From: JAJDXO01 sp965221855
Lineage (GTDB): Bacteria; Pseudomonadota; Alphaproteobacteria; Rhodospirillales; UBA2165
DNA: 64,000 bases
Direction: 5' to 3'
Assembly (NCBI GenBank): GCA_965221855.1
Contig: CBDCSV010000010.1
Coordinates: 452,099-516,098, forward strand
In this document: one piece after another, positions 49,119-57,428 of the stretch
Numbering within the stretch: position 1 is the first letter of the stretch
Layout of the letters: each line of letters opens with the position of its first letter
Notes under the pieces: model-generated
Databases searched by the model: none
What the model saw: only the letters and a program-made list of their open reading frames with translations
What the model was told of the DNA's origin: nothing
Position numbers and translations under genes: made by a program

Positions 49119-50795
49119 ATGGAACCGAGCCCCGGCACTGTCGATCTCGCATCACTTGCACCGCCCCTGCGGGCGCTGATCGAAGGCCAGCAGGCGGCTC
49201 TTGAGACGCTTCGCGTCGAGAACGCGGCGCTCACCGACCGCAACCGCCGGCTTGAAGAACACGGCCCCGAAGTGATCGTCGAAGACCTGCGCGCAAGGAT
49301 CGCCTCGCTCGCCGGCCGCAACCAGCACCTCGAGGAAGTCAACCGCCGGCTCGAACATCTGCTGCGCGAACTGCGCCGGGCGATCTACGGCAAGAAGTCC
49401 GAGAAGCTCCATCCCGACCAGCTCCTGCTCGCCTTCGAGGAGCTCGAAGGCGCGCTCGCCGAGGCCGAGGCCGAGGCGGACGCCCAGGCGAGCACGGCGC
49501 CGCGTACCAAGCGCCCCGCCGCGGAGCGCAACATCGGTCATCTGTCGGCTCACCTGCCTCGGGTTTTTGACGTAATCGAGCCCGAGAGCACGCTGTGTCC
49601 GTGCGGGTGCGGCGAGATGGCCAAGATCGGCGAGGACCGCACCGAGAGGCTGGACGTCGTTCCGGCGAAGCTCCGGGTCATCGTCACGGTGCGCCCGAAG
49701 TACGCCTGCCGCAAGTGCGAGGAAGGCGTCACCCAGGCGCCGGCGCCGGCGCACCTCATCAAGGGAGCGCTCCCCACCGAAGGCATGATCGCCCACGTGC
49801 TGGTATCGAAGTTCGCGGACCATCTCCCGCTGTACCGCCAATCGCAGATATTCGCCCGTTCGGGGATCGAACTGCACCGCTCGACGCCGGCCGGCTGGGT
49901 CGGCAAGGCGTCGTTCCACCTCGGGCCCGTGTACGAATGCCTGAAGGCGGAGTTGAAGACGTCGAACCCCCTCGGGCTGGACGAGACCACGGTCCGGGTG
50001 CTCGACCCGGGTCGGGGCAAGACCAAGACCGGCTACATGTGGACGATGGCGCGCGACCAGCGGGGGTGGTCCGGGCCGGACCCGCCGGGTGTGGTGTATG
50101 AGTATGCGCCCGGGCGCGGCGGCAAGTATGGCGAGAAGCTGCTTGAGGGCTTCGAGGGAACGGTTCAGGTGGACGGCTACTCCGGCCACAACCGGCTGGC
50201 TCGGCCGGACCGCCCGGGCGGTGCGCTGACGCTGGCTTCTTGTTGGGTTCACGCCAGGCGCGGGCTCAAGGAGATGTTCGACAGCAACGGCTCGCCGATC
50301 GCGAAGGAAGGGCTGGAGCGGATCGCGCAGCTCTACAAGATCGAGGACAGGATCCGGGGCGCCTCGCCGGCGACGCGCCAGTTCGTCCGCTGGACCGAGT
50401 CCGCGCCGCTGGTCAACGCCTTCGGCGTGTGGCTCGACGAGCAGCGCTCGCGGGTGTCGCCGCGCTCGCGCCTGGGCGAGAAGCTCACCTATATCGCCAA
50501 CCAGTGGGACGGGCTGCTGGTATTCCTGTACGACGGGCGTGTCGAGATGGATAGCAACTTCGTGGAGAACCGCATCCGTCCGATCAAGCTCACGGCCAAG
50601 AACGCGTTGTTCGCCGGCCATGACGAGGGAGCTCGCTCCTGGGGCCGTGTGGGCTCGCTCATCGAGACTTGCAAGATGAACGGCGTCGAGCCCTACGCCT
50701 GGCTCAAGAACACGCTGGAGAAGATCGCCGCCGGCCACCCTCAATCCCAAATCCAAGAACTCCTGCCCTGGAACTTCGACCCGGCGTCAAGCTGA
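49119..50795 (+). CDS. tnpC: IS66 transposase TnpC
   Basis: This 558-residue DDE transposase has an N-terminal leucine-rich coiled coil (about 25-90), a Zn-finger-like CPCGCGEMAKIG and YACRKCE pair, and the catalytic residues in LGLDETTVRVLD (D), VQVDGYSGHNRL (D) and MDSNFVENRIRPIKL (E). A C-terminal Transposase_IS66_C region ends with SLIETCKMNGVEPYAWL. It appears intact. Confidence 0.93.
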   Translation: MEPSPGTVDLASLAPPLRALIEGQQAALETLRVENAALTDRNRRLEEHGPEVIVEDLRARIASLAGRNQHLEEVNRRLEHLLRELRRAIYGKKSEKLHPDQLLLAFEELEGALAEAEAEADAQASTAPRTKRPAAERNIGHLSAHLPRVFDVIEPESTLCPCGCGEMAKIGEDRTERLDVVPAKLRVIVTVRPKYACRKCEEGVTQAPAPAHLIKGALPTEGMIAHVLVSKFADHLPLYRQSQIFARSGIELHRSTPAGWVGKASFHLGPVYECLKAELKTSNPLGLDETTVRVLDPGRGKTKTGYMWTMARDQRGWSGPDPPGVVYEYAPGRGGKYGEKLLEGFEGTVQVDGYSGHNRLARPDRPGGALTLASCWVHARRGLKEMFDSNGSPIAKEGLERIAQLYKIEDRIRGASPATRQFVRWTESAPLVNAFGVWLDEQRSRVSPRSRLGEKLTYIANQWDGLLVFLYDGRVEMDSNFVENRIRPIKLTAKNALFAGHDEGARSWGRVGSLIETCKMNGVEPYAWLKNTLEKIAAGHPQSQIQELLPWNFDPASS

Positions 50796-51028
50796 AAACC
50801 AGGGTGGGGCGCTCGCACCGCTTACGTTGATGCGGGACCTGGTGCCCGCTGGCCCTGATGGAATCTGCCGATCCGCGCCTCATTTCCCCCACGGGCTTCT
50901 CGCCCCTCGAGGGATTCAGGCTTGGCGGATCGCGGTCCGACCTGTTTGCCATCACTCCGTTTCGTGCCTTGCGCAACCTCTCAGCGGCCACCTCCTCTAT
51001 CGGTTCGCCGTTCCATCGTCCGCCGCGG

Positions 51029-52054
51029 CTATGCCGGCCGGCCGACGTAGTTCGCCTGGTACGTCCGGTCGTGGGCCAGCAGGGCCCAGATCGTGCGTGC
51101 CGTCTTGTTGGCCAGCGCGACGGTGGCGACGTTCATCGGCCGCCGCTCGGCGAGGCGCACCGCCCATTCGGGCGGCGCCTTGCTGTTGGTGAGCACGGCG
51201 CGCGCGCCGTGGATCAGCAGGGTTCGCAAATACCGGTCGCCGCGCTTGGAGATGCCGAGCATGCGAACCCGGCCGCCGGTACCGTCGTGGCGCGGCACCA
51301 GGCCGAGCCAGGCGGCGAACTCCCGGCCCGACCGGAACGCCGCCGGATCGCCCATCGCGGCGACGACGGCGGTCGCGGTCAGCACGCCCACGCCGGGAAT
51401 CTCGGCGATCCGTCTGCTGTCGGCATTGCCGCGGTGCCACACCCCGATGCGCCGCTCGATCTCGCCGATCTCTTCATCGAGCCGGCCGATCCGCGCCCAC
51501 TGCTCGCGAAGCGTGTCGATCACCATCGCCGGCAGCCGCTCCGAGACCCGCGCGAGGGCGCCGGGCATCGCCTGTCTCATCCCGGCCCGGCCCCGCGGCA
51601 TCACCTCGCCATATTCCATCAGCAGGCCGCGCAGCCCGTTGGTCTGAGCCGTGCGGAACTTCACCAACTGCTGGCGCATCCGGTGAAGCGCCAGGACCGC
51701 CTGCTGTTCCTCGCTCTTCACCGCAACGGTCTTGATGCCCGGCATCCGCGCCGCCGTCCAGATCGCCCGCGCGTCGTGCGCGTCGTTCTTGTTGCCGATG
51801 ACAAAGGGACGCACCGCCTTGGCCGGCAACAGCCGCGGCTCGTGGCCGAGCTCCCCAAGCCGGCGCGCCCAGTGCTGCGAGCCGCCGCAGGCCTCCATCG
51901 CGACCAAGCAGGGCGCGCGGTTGGCGAAGTGTTCGAGGAACTTCGCCCGGCTCAGCTTCAGATCCATGACCTCGCCCGTCTCCATATCAATCCAGTACAA
52001 CTGGAACACACGTTTCGCCGTATCCACGCCCACGACAGTTCTGTTAGTCTTCAT
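51029..52054 (-). CDS. IS110-family transposase/recombinase, copy 2
   Basis: This 341-residue product is identical in translation to copy 1, with all DEDD and serine residues kept. The gene starts at ATG 52054. The IS66 insertion lies about 200 bp beyond its stop, outside the coding region. Confidence 0.93.
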   Translation of the reverse strand: MKTNRTVVGVDTAKRVFQLYWIDMETGEVMDLKLSRAKFLEHFANRAPCLVAMEACGGSQHWARRLGELGHEPRLLPAKAVRPFVIGNKNDAHDARAIWTAARMPGIKTVAVKSEEQQAVLALHRMRQQLVKFRTAQTNGLRGLLMEYGEVMPRGRAGMRQAMPGALARVSERLPAMVIDTLREQWARIGRLDEEIGEIERRIGVWHRGNADSRRIAEIPGVGVLTATAVVAAMGDPAAFRSGREFAAWLGLVPRHDGTGGRVRMLGISKRGDRYLRTLLIHGARAVLTNSKAPPEWAVRLAERRPMNVATVALANKTARTIWALLAHDRTYQANYVGRPA

Positions 52055-52184
52055 CTCGGACCCTCCGGTTTGCCTGTGAAGAGCTTGCTCTTCCCCATTG
52101 GTACTTTGATGCCGTCGGCCCGTGAGGGTCCACCCCTTCCGTCGGACTTCCAGCAGCAGCAGGTGGGAGGCGTCCATCCCATTT

Positions 52185-52262
52185 CCCCCTCGAAGGGGGC
52201 GAGGGAGCGCTCTTCCCCTCTCCCCCTTCCGGGGGGCGAGGGAACCCCGAAACCCCCCCCCG
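52185..52262. repeat. R1 repeats right of IS110 copy 2
   Basis: CCCCCTCGAAGGGGGCGAGG and CTCTCCCCCTTCCGGGGGGC are two successive R1 hairpins. The first is the target cut by IS110 copy 2. Confidence 0.8.
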
Positions 52263-52291
52263 AAATTCCCCCAAAACCGCCTGAATCCGGG

Positions 52292-52320
52292 CCGCGCGGG
52301 CTGTTGCATCTATGCAACAC
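52292..52320. promoter_or_regulatory. Conserved palindrome upstream of porin B
   Basis: TGTTGCATCTATGCAACA is a palindrome with 6-bp arms. Compared with porin A the arms are kept while the centre differs. The perfect homology of the two porin copies begins immediately downstream. Confidence 0.5.
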
Positions 52321-52459
52321 CGGTGGTTTTATAACACATCCGCATGAGTTCCGCGTTGACCGTTCCGGCCATATGGCCGATTTATAACCCTCGTTTCCAC
52401 CTCTCCCGGGCCGATTTGGCGTTTTGTTTCGATCCGGGGGGTCCATTAGGAGGATTTCC

Positions 52460-53611
52460 ATGAAGAAAGTACTCTACTCCACGACTGCGTTGGCGGCGGC
52501 GGGCATGTTCGCCTTCTCCGGCGCCGACGCCCTCGCCGCCGAGAAGGTCAAGCTCGGCGTCGGCGGTTCGTTCATCTGGCTGGCCGGTGTGGCCGACAGC
52601 GACGCCGACTCCCAGAAGGACCAGAGCGGCAACAACATGGTCGCCGACTCGGAGATCAACTTCCGGGGCAACACGACCCTCGACAACGGCGTCCGCGTCG
52701 ACGTCATCATCGACCTGGAATCCGACCAGGCCCGCGCCAACGCCGGCACGACCCTCGACGAATCCTACATCAAGGTCGGCAATTTGAAGGAATGGGGCGA
52801 GTTCCGCCTCGGCTCCACCAAGCAGGCCCACTTCATCTTCAAGGTGAACGCGCCCGCGGTGAACACCATCAACAACGCGCTCAACTCCGACACGCAGGCG
52901 CGGTTCATCCCGACCACGACGGGCACCCACTTCTTCAACCATGACGGCGGCCGGGACGACATGAAGGCCATGTACATCACGCCGAACCTCGGCGGCTTCC
53001 AGGCCGGCGTCAGCTACACCCCGTCGACCGCCAACAGCGACGCCCCGCCGAAGACCGACGGCATGATGCCGAGCGAGACCGACAACATCTCCATCGGCGC
53101 CAACTTCAAGAGCAAGTTCGGTGACGCGGGCGTCGCGGTTTCCGGCGGCTGGACGAGGCACACCGGCAGCACCGAGGCGACGACCGTTCAGGCGGGCGCC
53201 AGCGTCTCCTTCGCCGGCCTGAGCATCGGCGGCGGCTGGGCCGAGCGTACCGATGATATGGACAAGGCCAAGCAGAGTATGACGAACAGCCTCGACATCG
53301 AAGGCTGGATGGCCGGCGTCGGCTACAAGACCGGCCCGTGGTCCCTCGCCCTGACCTGGCTGTACACCGAGGACGACCAGTCCATGCTGAAGGGCAAGGA
53401 CGAGTCCAACCAGTACACCCTGGGCGCGGCTTACTCCCTGGGCGCGGGCGTGACCGTCGGCGCGAGCCTCTTCATGATCGACTTCCAGGATGAGGAACGC
53501 ACCATGACGGCCGGCGCCAGCACCCCCAACAACCCCAGCGACGACAAATACTCCATGCCCATGAACAACGAGGGCTGGGGCGTTCTGGCCGGCATCAAGG
53601 TGGCCTTCTAA
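52460..53611 (+). CDS. Outer-membrane porin, copy B
   Basis: This 383-residue product is identical in translation to porin A (43618-44769) and in opposite orientation. It has the same AGGAGG site, signal peptide and C-terminal Phe. Identity continues through the 5' leader (from about 52315) and the terminator into the following R1 repeat. Upstream of the shared palindrome the promoters differ, so the copies may be expressed differently. Confidence 0.88.
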   Translation: MKKVLYSTTALAAAGMFAFSGADALAAEKVKLGVGGSFIWLAGVADSDADSQKDQSGNNMVADSEINFRGNTTLDNGVRVDVIIDLESDQARANAGTTLDESYIKVGNLKEWGEFRLGSTKQAHFIFKVNAPAVNTINNALNSDTQARFIPTTTGTHFFNHDGGRDDMKAMYITPNLGGFQAGVSYTPSTANSDAPPKTDGMMPSETDNISIGANFKSKFGDAGVAVSGGWTRHTGSTEATTVQAGASVSFAGLSIGGGWAERTDDMDKAKQSMTNSLDIEGWMAGVGYKTGPWSLALTWLYTEDDQSMLKGKDESNQYTLGAAYSLGAGVTVGASLFMIDFQDEERTMTAGASTPNNPSDDKYSMPMNNEGWGVLAGIKVAF

Positions 53612-53636
53612 GCCTCTTTACCACATCGACGACATC

Positions 53637-53665
53637 GAAGGGCGGTCTCCGGACCGCCCTTTTTT
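53637..53665 (+). terminator. Rho-independent terminator of porin B
   Basis: GGGCGGTCTCCGGACCGCCC followed by TTTTTT, 27 bp after the stop; the same as the porin A terminator. Confidence 0.9.
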
Positions 53666-53667
53666 GT

Positions 53668-54205
53668 GCCCTCTCCCCCCAAATCCTATTCCCTCTCCCC
53701 CTTGGGGGAGAGGGTCAGGGTGAGGGGGTCACAAGAGATGAGCGTGAGGGGGTCATGGGAAATGAGGGTGATATATAAATTCCCCCTCACCCAGCTTCGG
53801 CTAGGGCTCGCAAGCTCGCCAAGCCTCCGCATCCCTCTCCCCCTCGAAGGGGGCGAGGGAGCGCTCTTCCCCTCTCCCCCTTCTTCAGGGGGAGAGGGTC
53901 AGGGTGAGGGGGGAACAGGATTTCACCACAGAGGCACAGAGGACACAGAGGAAGATTGGTTAACTCTTCCTGTCTCACTGTCTCACTGTCTCTGTGGTTA
54001 AAAAATTGGACTTCGCTCCCCCTCACCCAGCTACGGCTAAGGCTCGCCTGGGCAGTCGCTTCGCTTTGTGCCCTGGCTCGCCAAGCCTCCGCATCCCTCT
54101 CCCCCTGAAGAAGGGGACGAGGGAGCGCTCTTCCCCTCTCCCCCTTGGGGGAGAGGGTCAGGGTGAGGGGGTCACAAAAAATGCGTGTGAGGGAGGGGCG
54201 CCCCG
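53668..54205. repeat. Compound repeat block right of porin B
   Basis: This is a mixture of R1 hairpins (near 53690, 53840, 53875, 54100, 54145), R3 (near 53785 and 54020) and R2 (TTTCACCACAGAGGCACAGA near 53930, followed by CTCACTGTCTCTGTGGTT). No gene is supported in this 540-bp gap. Confidence 0.8.
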
Positions 54206-54207
54206 CC

Positions 54208-54492
54208 TCAGCTGTCCGCCGGAACAAGACCTACGGTCAGCCGCGTACCCGTTGCTTCGGCGTAGCGGCGAAGGGTCGCGAAGGAGGGCGATACCCGGCC
54301 GCCTTCCAGCCGCGCGACCGCCGACTGGGTTGTGCCCAGCCGCCGGGCAAGTTCCGCCTGGGTCAGCTTCGCCGACGCGCGGGCGCGCACAAGCGCCTCG
54401 ATCAGCGCATACTCCTCGTCGATGCGGTCATATTCCTCCCGGAACTCCGGGTCCTCCATGAAGCGCGCCTTCAGGTCCTTCAGCTTCGTCAT
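54208..54492 (-). CDS. higA: XRE-family antitoxin (HigA-type)
   Basis: This 94-residue protein starts at ATG 54492, overlapping the toxin stop by 4 bp (ATGA). The C-terminal Cro/CI helix-turn-helix is KLTQAELARRLGTTQSAVAR followed by LEGGRVSPSFATLRRYAEAT (about 43-82). The N-terminal LKARFMEDPEFREEYDRIDE segment is typical of HigA-type antitoxins. The toxin-first order also fits HigBA. It should bind and neutralise the toxin and repress the promoter. Confidence 0.85.
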   Translation of the reverse strand: MTKLKDLKARFMEDPEFREEYDRIDEEYALIEALVRARASAKLTQAELARRLGTTQSAVARLEGGRVSPSFATLRRYAEATGTRLTVGLVPADS

Positions 54493-54812
54493 GTCGTCAC
54501 CTGCCTCATTCGTTCCCGAGCTGTCGCAAGCGCCCGGCGCGGCGTCCTGCGCGACTTCTTCGCGAATACGTGCAGTACCACCACCCGCCGGCCCGCCGCC
54601 GTCACGTAGATACCTCGCGCGATACCGCCTTCCGCCCGCACCCGAAGCTCCCACAGCTTGCCCTCGAGATGCTTGACATGCGGCGCACGGAGAGCCTCCA
54701 GCCCGGTATTCTCCACCGTTTCCAGCAACCGCAGCAACCGGGCGCGTAACGCCACCGGCAAGGCCGCGATTTCAGCGTCGACGGCCGACACGGTTTCGAC
54801 CGTCCAAGCCAT
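54489..54812 (-). CDS. higB: RelE/HigB-type toxin (phage-derived Gp49-like)
   Basis: This 107-residue protein (ATG 54812) shows the Gp49/HigB pattern: VSAVDAEIAALPVALRARLL, HLEGKLWELRVRAEGGIARG, and VVVLHVFAKKSRRTPRRALA. The K-x-LWELR and FxKK(S/T)--TP segments are the ribosome-dependent mRNA-interferase hallmarks. ATG 54812 is preferred: a TTGAAA / CTATAT promoter with about 16 bp spacing would start transcription almost at this codon, giving a leaderless mRNA. ATGs at 54821 and 54830 are alternatives. Confidence 0.82.
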   Translation of the reverse strand: MAWTVETVSAVDAEIAALPVALRARLLRLLETVENTGLEALRAPHVKHLEGKLWELRVRAEGGIARGIYVTAAGRRVVVLHVFAKKSRRTPRRALATARERMRQVTT

Positions 54813-54819
54813 CGCCGAC

Positions 54820-54843
54820 ATATAGCGCATCCGCTATAGTCTT
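54820..54843 (-). promoter_or_regulatory. HigBA promoter and operator
   Basis: TATAGCGGATGCGCTATA has perfect 7-bp arms around GATG and overlaps the -10 element (CTATAT), with TTGAAA as -35. The position is ideal for repression by the antitoxin or the toxin-antitoxin complex. Confidence 0.65.
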
Positions 54844-54869
54844 TCAAGCGCGCGATTCCGGCGGGCACC

Positions 54870-55045
54870 CCCCCCCTCACCCAGCTTCGGCTAAGGCTCG
54901 CAGTGCGCAGTCGCTGCGCTTTGTGCGCTCGCTCGCCAAGCCTCCGCATCCCTCTCCCCCTTCGAGGGGGAGAGGGTCAGGGTGAGGGGGTCACAAAAAA
55001 ATGGGTGAGGGGGTCATGGGAAGAATGAGGGATATGAGCGTGAGG
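54870..55045. repeat. Compound repeat block (R3-R1)
   Basis: R3 (CCCTCACCCAGCTTCGGCTA) is followed by an R1 hairpin (CCCCCTTCGAGGGGGAGAGG) and GTGAGGGGGTCACAAAAAAA. It lies between the toxin promoter and the thiE-like gene's 3' end. Confidence 0.8.
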
Positions 55046-55054
55046 GGTCCGCCC

Positions 55055-55675
55055 TCACGCCGAAATCCCGCCGATGCCCGCGATGCCGGCCGCGCCCGAG
55101 GCGCCCAGCCGGGCGGCGTTGGCCGCCGTGATCCCGCCGAGCGCGTAGACCGGCGCGGGCGCGGCGGCGGTCAGGCAGGCCAGGCGATGGACCCCGAGGG
55201 GCCGGGCCGCCGGATGGCTTTCGGTGGCGAACACGGGCGAGACGATCAGCGCATCGGCGCCGAGGGCCAGCGCGCGGGCCATCTCGCGGCGGCCGTGGAC
55301 CGCGGCGGTGACGTACCGGCCGGGCCGCCCGCGCCAATTCCACGCCTCGCGCCGCGCGCGACCGCCGTCCCGGGCGGCGAGCCAGGAGGGAACGTGAAGC
55401 CCCCTCGCGCCGAGCCGCCGGGCGAGGCCGGCGTCCGCGGCGACGATGAGATCGAGGCGGCGGTCCCGGCAGACGCCCGCCAGCGCCGCGCCGATCCGCT
55501 CCCGTTCCGGCGAGCCGTAATGGCGCAGGAGAACCGCCGAGCCCGGCGGCAGCCCGGCCGCGGCCCGCGCGGGATCGGGCAGCCGTCCGGCGTCGGTCAT
55601 CAGGATCACCGGCGGCAGGGCGCGCGCGCCGGCGGCCAAATTGAGCCGCCCGGCGATGTTTGATAGGTTGTTCAC
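55055..55675 (-). CDS. Thiamine phosphate synthase-like (ThiE/TenI family) protein
   Basis: This 206-residue TIM-barrel protein starts at ATG 55675. It matches the ThiE/TenI family: LPPVILMTDAGRLPDPARAA, AVLLRHYGSP, LDLIVAADAGLARRLGARGLHVPS, RYVTAAVHGRREMARALALGAD, and the phosphate-binding end SPVFATESHP and PVYALGGITAANAARL. The N-terminal residues that bind the pyrimidine substrate in true ThiE are not clear, so it may be a ThiE paralogue or TenI-like protein. A position near yggS is common in alphaproteobacteria. Confidence 0.75.
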   Translation of the reverse strand: MNNLSNIAGRLNLAAGARALPPVILMTDAGRLPDPARAAAGLPPGSAVLLRHYGSPERERIGAALAGVCRDRRLDLIVAADAGLARRLGARGLHVPSWLAARDGGRARREAWNWRGRPGRYVTAAVHGRREMARALALGADALIVSPVFATESHPAARPLGVHRLACLTAAAPAPVYALGGITAANAARLGASGAAGIAGIGGISA

Positions 55676-55737
55676 GTCGCTTCCGGAACCTGGGCCATGC
55701 CTGATCGTAGCATGTCTTGTGATGCCCTCGCTCCAAC

Positions 55738-55868
55738 CTATTCCCTCTCCCCCTTGGGGGAGAGGGTCAGGGTGAGGGGGTCATGAGAAATGAGACTGAT
55801 ATGAAAATTCCCCCTCACCCAGCTACGGCTAAGCTCAGCTACCGCTTCGCAAAGCCTTCGCATCCCTC
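55738..55868. repeat. Compound repeat block left of IS110 copy 3
   Basis: An R1 hairpin (CCCTCTCCCCCTTGGGGGAG) is followed by R3 (CCCTCACCCAGCTACGGCTA) and GCATCCCTC, which enters the IS110 end. Confidence 0.8.
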
Positions 55869-57304
55869 TTGTATGGACGCCTCCCGGGACGCAAGGACCG
55901 ATTTCGGTGTGACGGGCAGGCAGATTGCAGCTTTGTATCCGGCCTGTTGATGCGGGACCTGGTGCCCGCTGGCCCTGATGGAATCTGCCGATCCGCGCCT
56001 CATTTCCCCCACGGGCTTCTCGCCCCTCGAGGGATTCAGGCTTGGCGGATCGCGGTCCGACCTGTTTGCCATCACTCCGTTTCGTGCCTTGCGCAACCTC
56101 TCAGCGGCCACCTCCTCTATCGGTTCGCCGTTCCATCGTCCGCCGCGGCTATGCCGGCCGGCCGACGTAGTTCGCCTGGTACGTCCGGTCGTGGGCCAGC
56201 AGGGCCCAGATCGTGCGTGCCGTCTTGTTGGCCAGCGCGACGGTGGCGACGTTCATCGGCCGCCGCTCGGCGAGGCGCACCGCCCATTCGGGCGGCGCCT
56301 TGCTGTTGGTGAGCACGGCGCGCGCGCCGTGGATCAGCAGGGTTCGCAAATACCGGTCGCCGCGCTTGGAGATGCCGAGCATGCGAACCCGGCCGCCGGT
56401 ACCGTCGTGGCGCGGCACCAGGCCGAGCCAGGCGGCGAACTCCCGGCCCGACCGGAACGCCGCCGGATCGCCCATCGCGGCGACGACGGCGGTCGCGGTC
56501 AGCACGCCCACGCCGGGAATCTCGGCGATCCGTCTGCTGTCGGCATTGCCGCGGTGCCACACCCCGATGCGCCGCTCGATCTCGCCGATCTCTTCATCGA
56601 GCCGGCCGATCCGCGCCCACTGCTCGCGAAGCGTGTCGATCACCATCGCCGGCAGCCGCTCCGAGACCCGCGCGAGGGCGCCGGGCATCGCCTGTCTCAT
56701 CCCGGCCCGGCCCCGCGGCATCACCTCGCCATATTCCATCAGCAGGCCGCGCAGCCCGTTGGTCTGAGCCGTGCGGAACTTCACCAACTGCTGGCGCATC
56801 CGGTGAAGCGCCAGGACCGCCTGCTGTTCCTCGCTCTTCACCGCAACGGTCTTGATGCCCGGCATCCGCGCCGCCGTCCAGATCGCCCGCGCGTCGTGCG
56901 CGTCGTTCTTGTTGCCGATGACAAAGGGACGCACCGCCTTGGCCGGCAACAGCCGCGGCTCGTGGCCGAGCTCCCCAAGCCGGCGCGCCCAGTGCTGCGA
57001 GCCGCCGCAGGCCTCCATCGCGACCAAGCAGGGCGCGCGGTTGGCGAAGTGTTCGAGGAACTTCGCCCGGCTCAGCTTCAGATCCATGACCTCGCCCGTC
57101 TCCATATCAATCCAGTACAACTGGAACACACGTTTCGCCGTATCCACGCCCACGACAGTTCTGTTAGTCTTCATCTCGGACCCTCCGGTTTGCCTGTGAA
57201 GAGCTTGCTCTTCCCCATTGGTACTTTGATGCCGTCGGCCCGTGAGGGTCCACCCCTTCCGTCGGACTTCCAGCAGCAGCAGGTGGGAGGCGTCCATCCC
57301 ATTT
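55869..57304 (-). mobile_element. IS110-family element (IS1111 group), copy 3
   Basis: It is 1436 bp with the same subterminal 13-bp inverted repeats as copy 1 (55873-55885 and 57285-57297). It is inserted in R1 at the R3/R1 junction. Confidence 0.92.
56149..57174 (-). CDS. IS110-family transposase/recombinase, copy 3
   Basis: The 341-residue translation is identical to copy 1. It starts at ATG 57174. The long 3' non-coding part is intact, so a bridge RNA could be made. Confidence 0.93.
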   Translation of the reverse strand: MKTNRTVVGVDTAKRVFQLYWIDMETGEVMDLKLSRAKFLEHFANRAPCLVAMEACGGSQHWARRLGELGHEPRLLPAKAVRPFVIGNKNDAHDARAIWTAARMPGIKTVAVKSEEQQAVLALHRMRQQLVKFRTAQTNGLRGLLMEYGEVMPRGRAGMRQAMPGALARVSERLPAMVIDTLREQWARIGRLDEEIGEIERRIGVWHRGNADSRRIAEIPGVGVLTATAVVAAMGDPAAFRSGREFAAWLGLVPRHDGTGGRVRMLGISKRGDRYLRTLLIHGARAVLTNSKAPPEWAVRLAERRPMNVATVALANKTARTIWALLAHDRTYQANYVGRPA

Positions 57305-57420
57305 CCCCAAAGGGGGCGAGGGTTAGGGAGTAGTTCCCTCTCCCCCTACTTCAGGGGGAGAGGGTCAGGGTGAGGGGGTCACAAAAAAATGAGTGAGGGG
57401 GTCATGGGAAATGAGTGAAG
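57305..57420. repeat. R1 repeats between IS110 copy 3 and yggS
   Basis: CCCCAAAGGGGGCGAGGGTT is followed by an R1 hairpin (CCCTCTCCCCCTACTTCAGG) and GTGAGGGGGTCACAAAAAAA. The stretch runs to 9 bp before the yggS start, so the yggS promoter or ribosome-binding region may derive from it. Confidence 0.75.
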
Positions 57421-57428
57421 GGATAACC

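Larger units (their letters stand above)
48168..50825 (+). mobile_element. IS66-family insertion sequence
   Basis: The element is 2658 bp with perfect 23-bp terminal inverted repeats starting GTAAGCGGTGCG. It is flanked by the 8-bp direct repeat GTTGATGC (48160-48167 and 50826-50833). It carries the three-gene tnpA-tnpB-tnpC set. Confidence 0.97.
48083..52184 (-). mobile_element. IS110-family element (IS1111 group), copy 2, interrupted by IS66
   Basis: The ends are as in copy 1 (complement of CCATACAA at 48083; AAATGGG complement at 52184). Removing the 2658-bp IS66 and its 8-bp duplication leaves 1436 bp, exactly the length of the other copies. The IS66 insertion falls in the long non-coding 3' part, where a bridge RNA is expected, so this copy may be unable to move even though its recombinase gene is intact. 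Confidence 0.92.

Noticed and set aside
43537..53701. Dedicated invertible phase switch
   Set aside because: No invertase gene lies at the inverted porin repeats; only general homologous recombination can be proposed.
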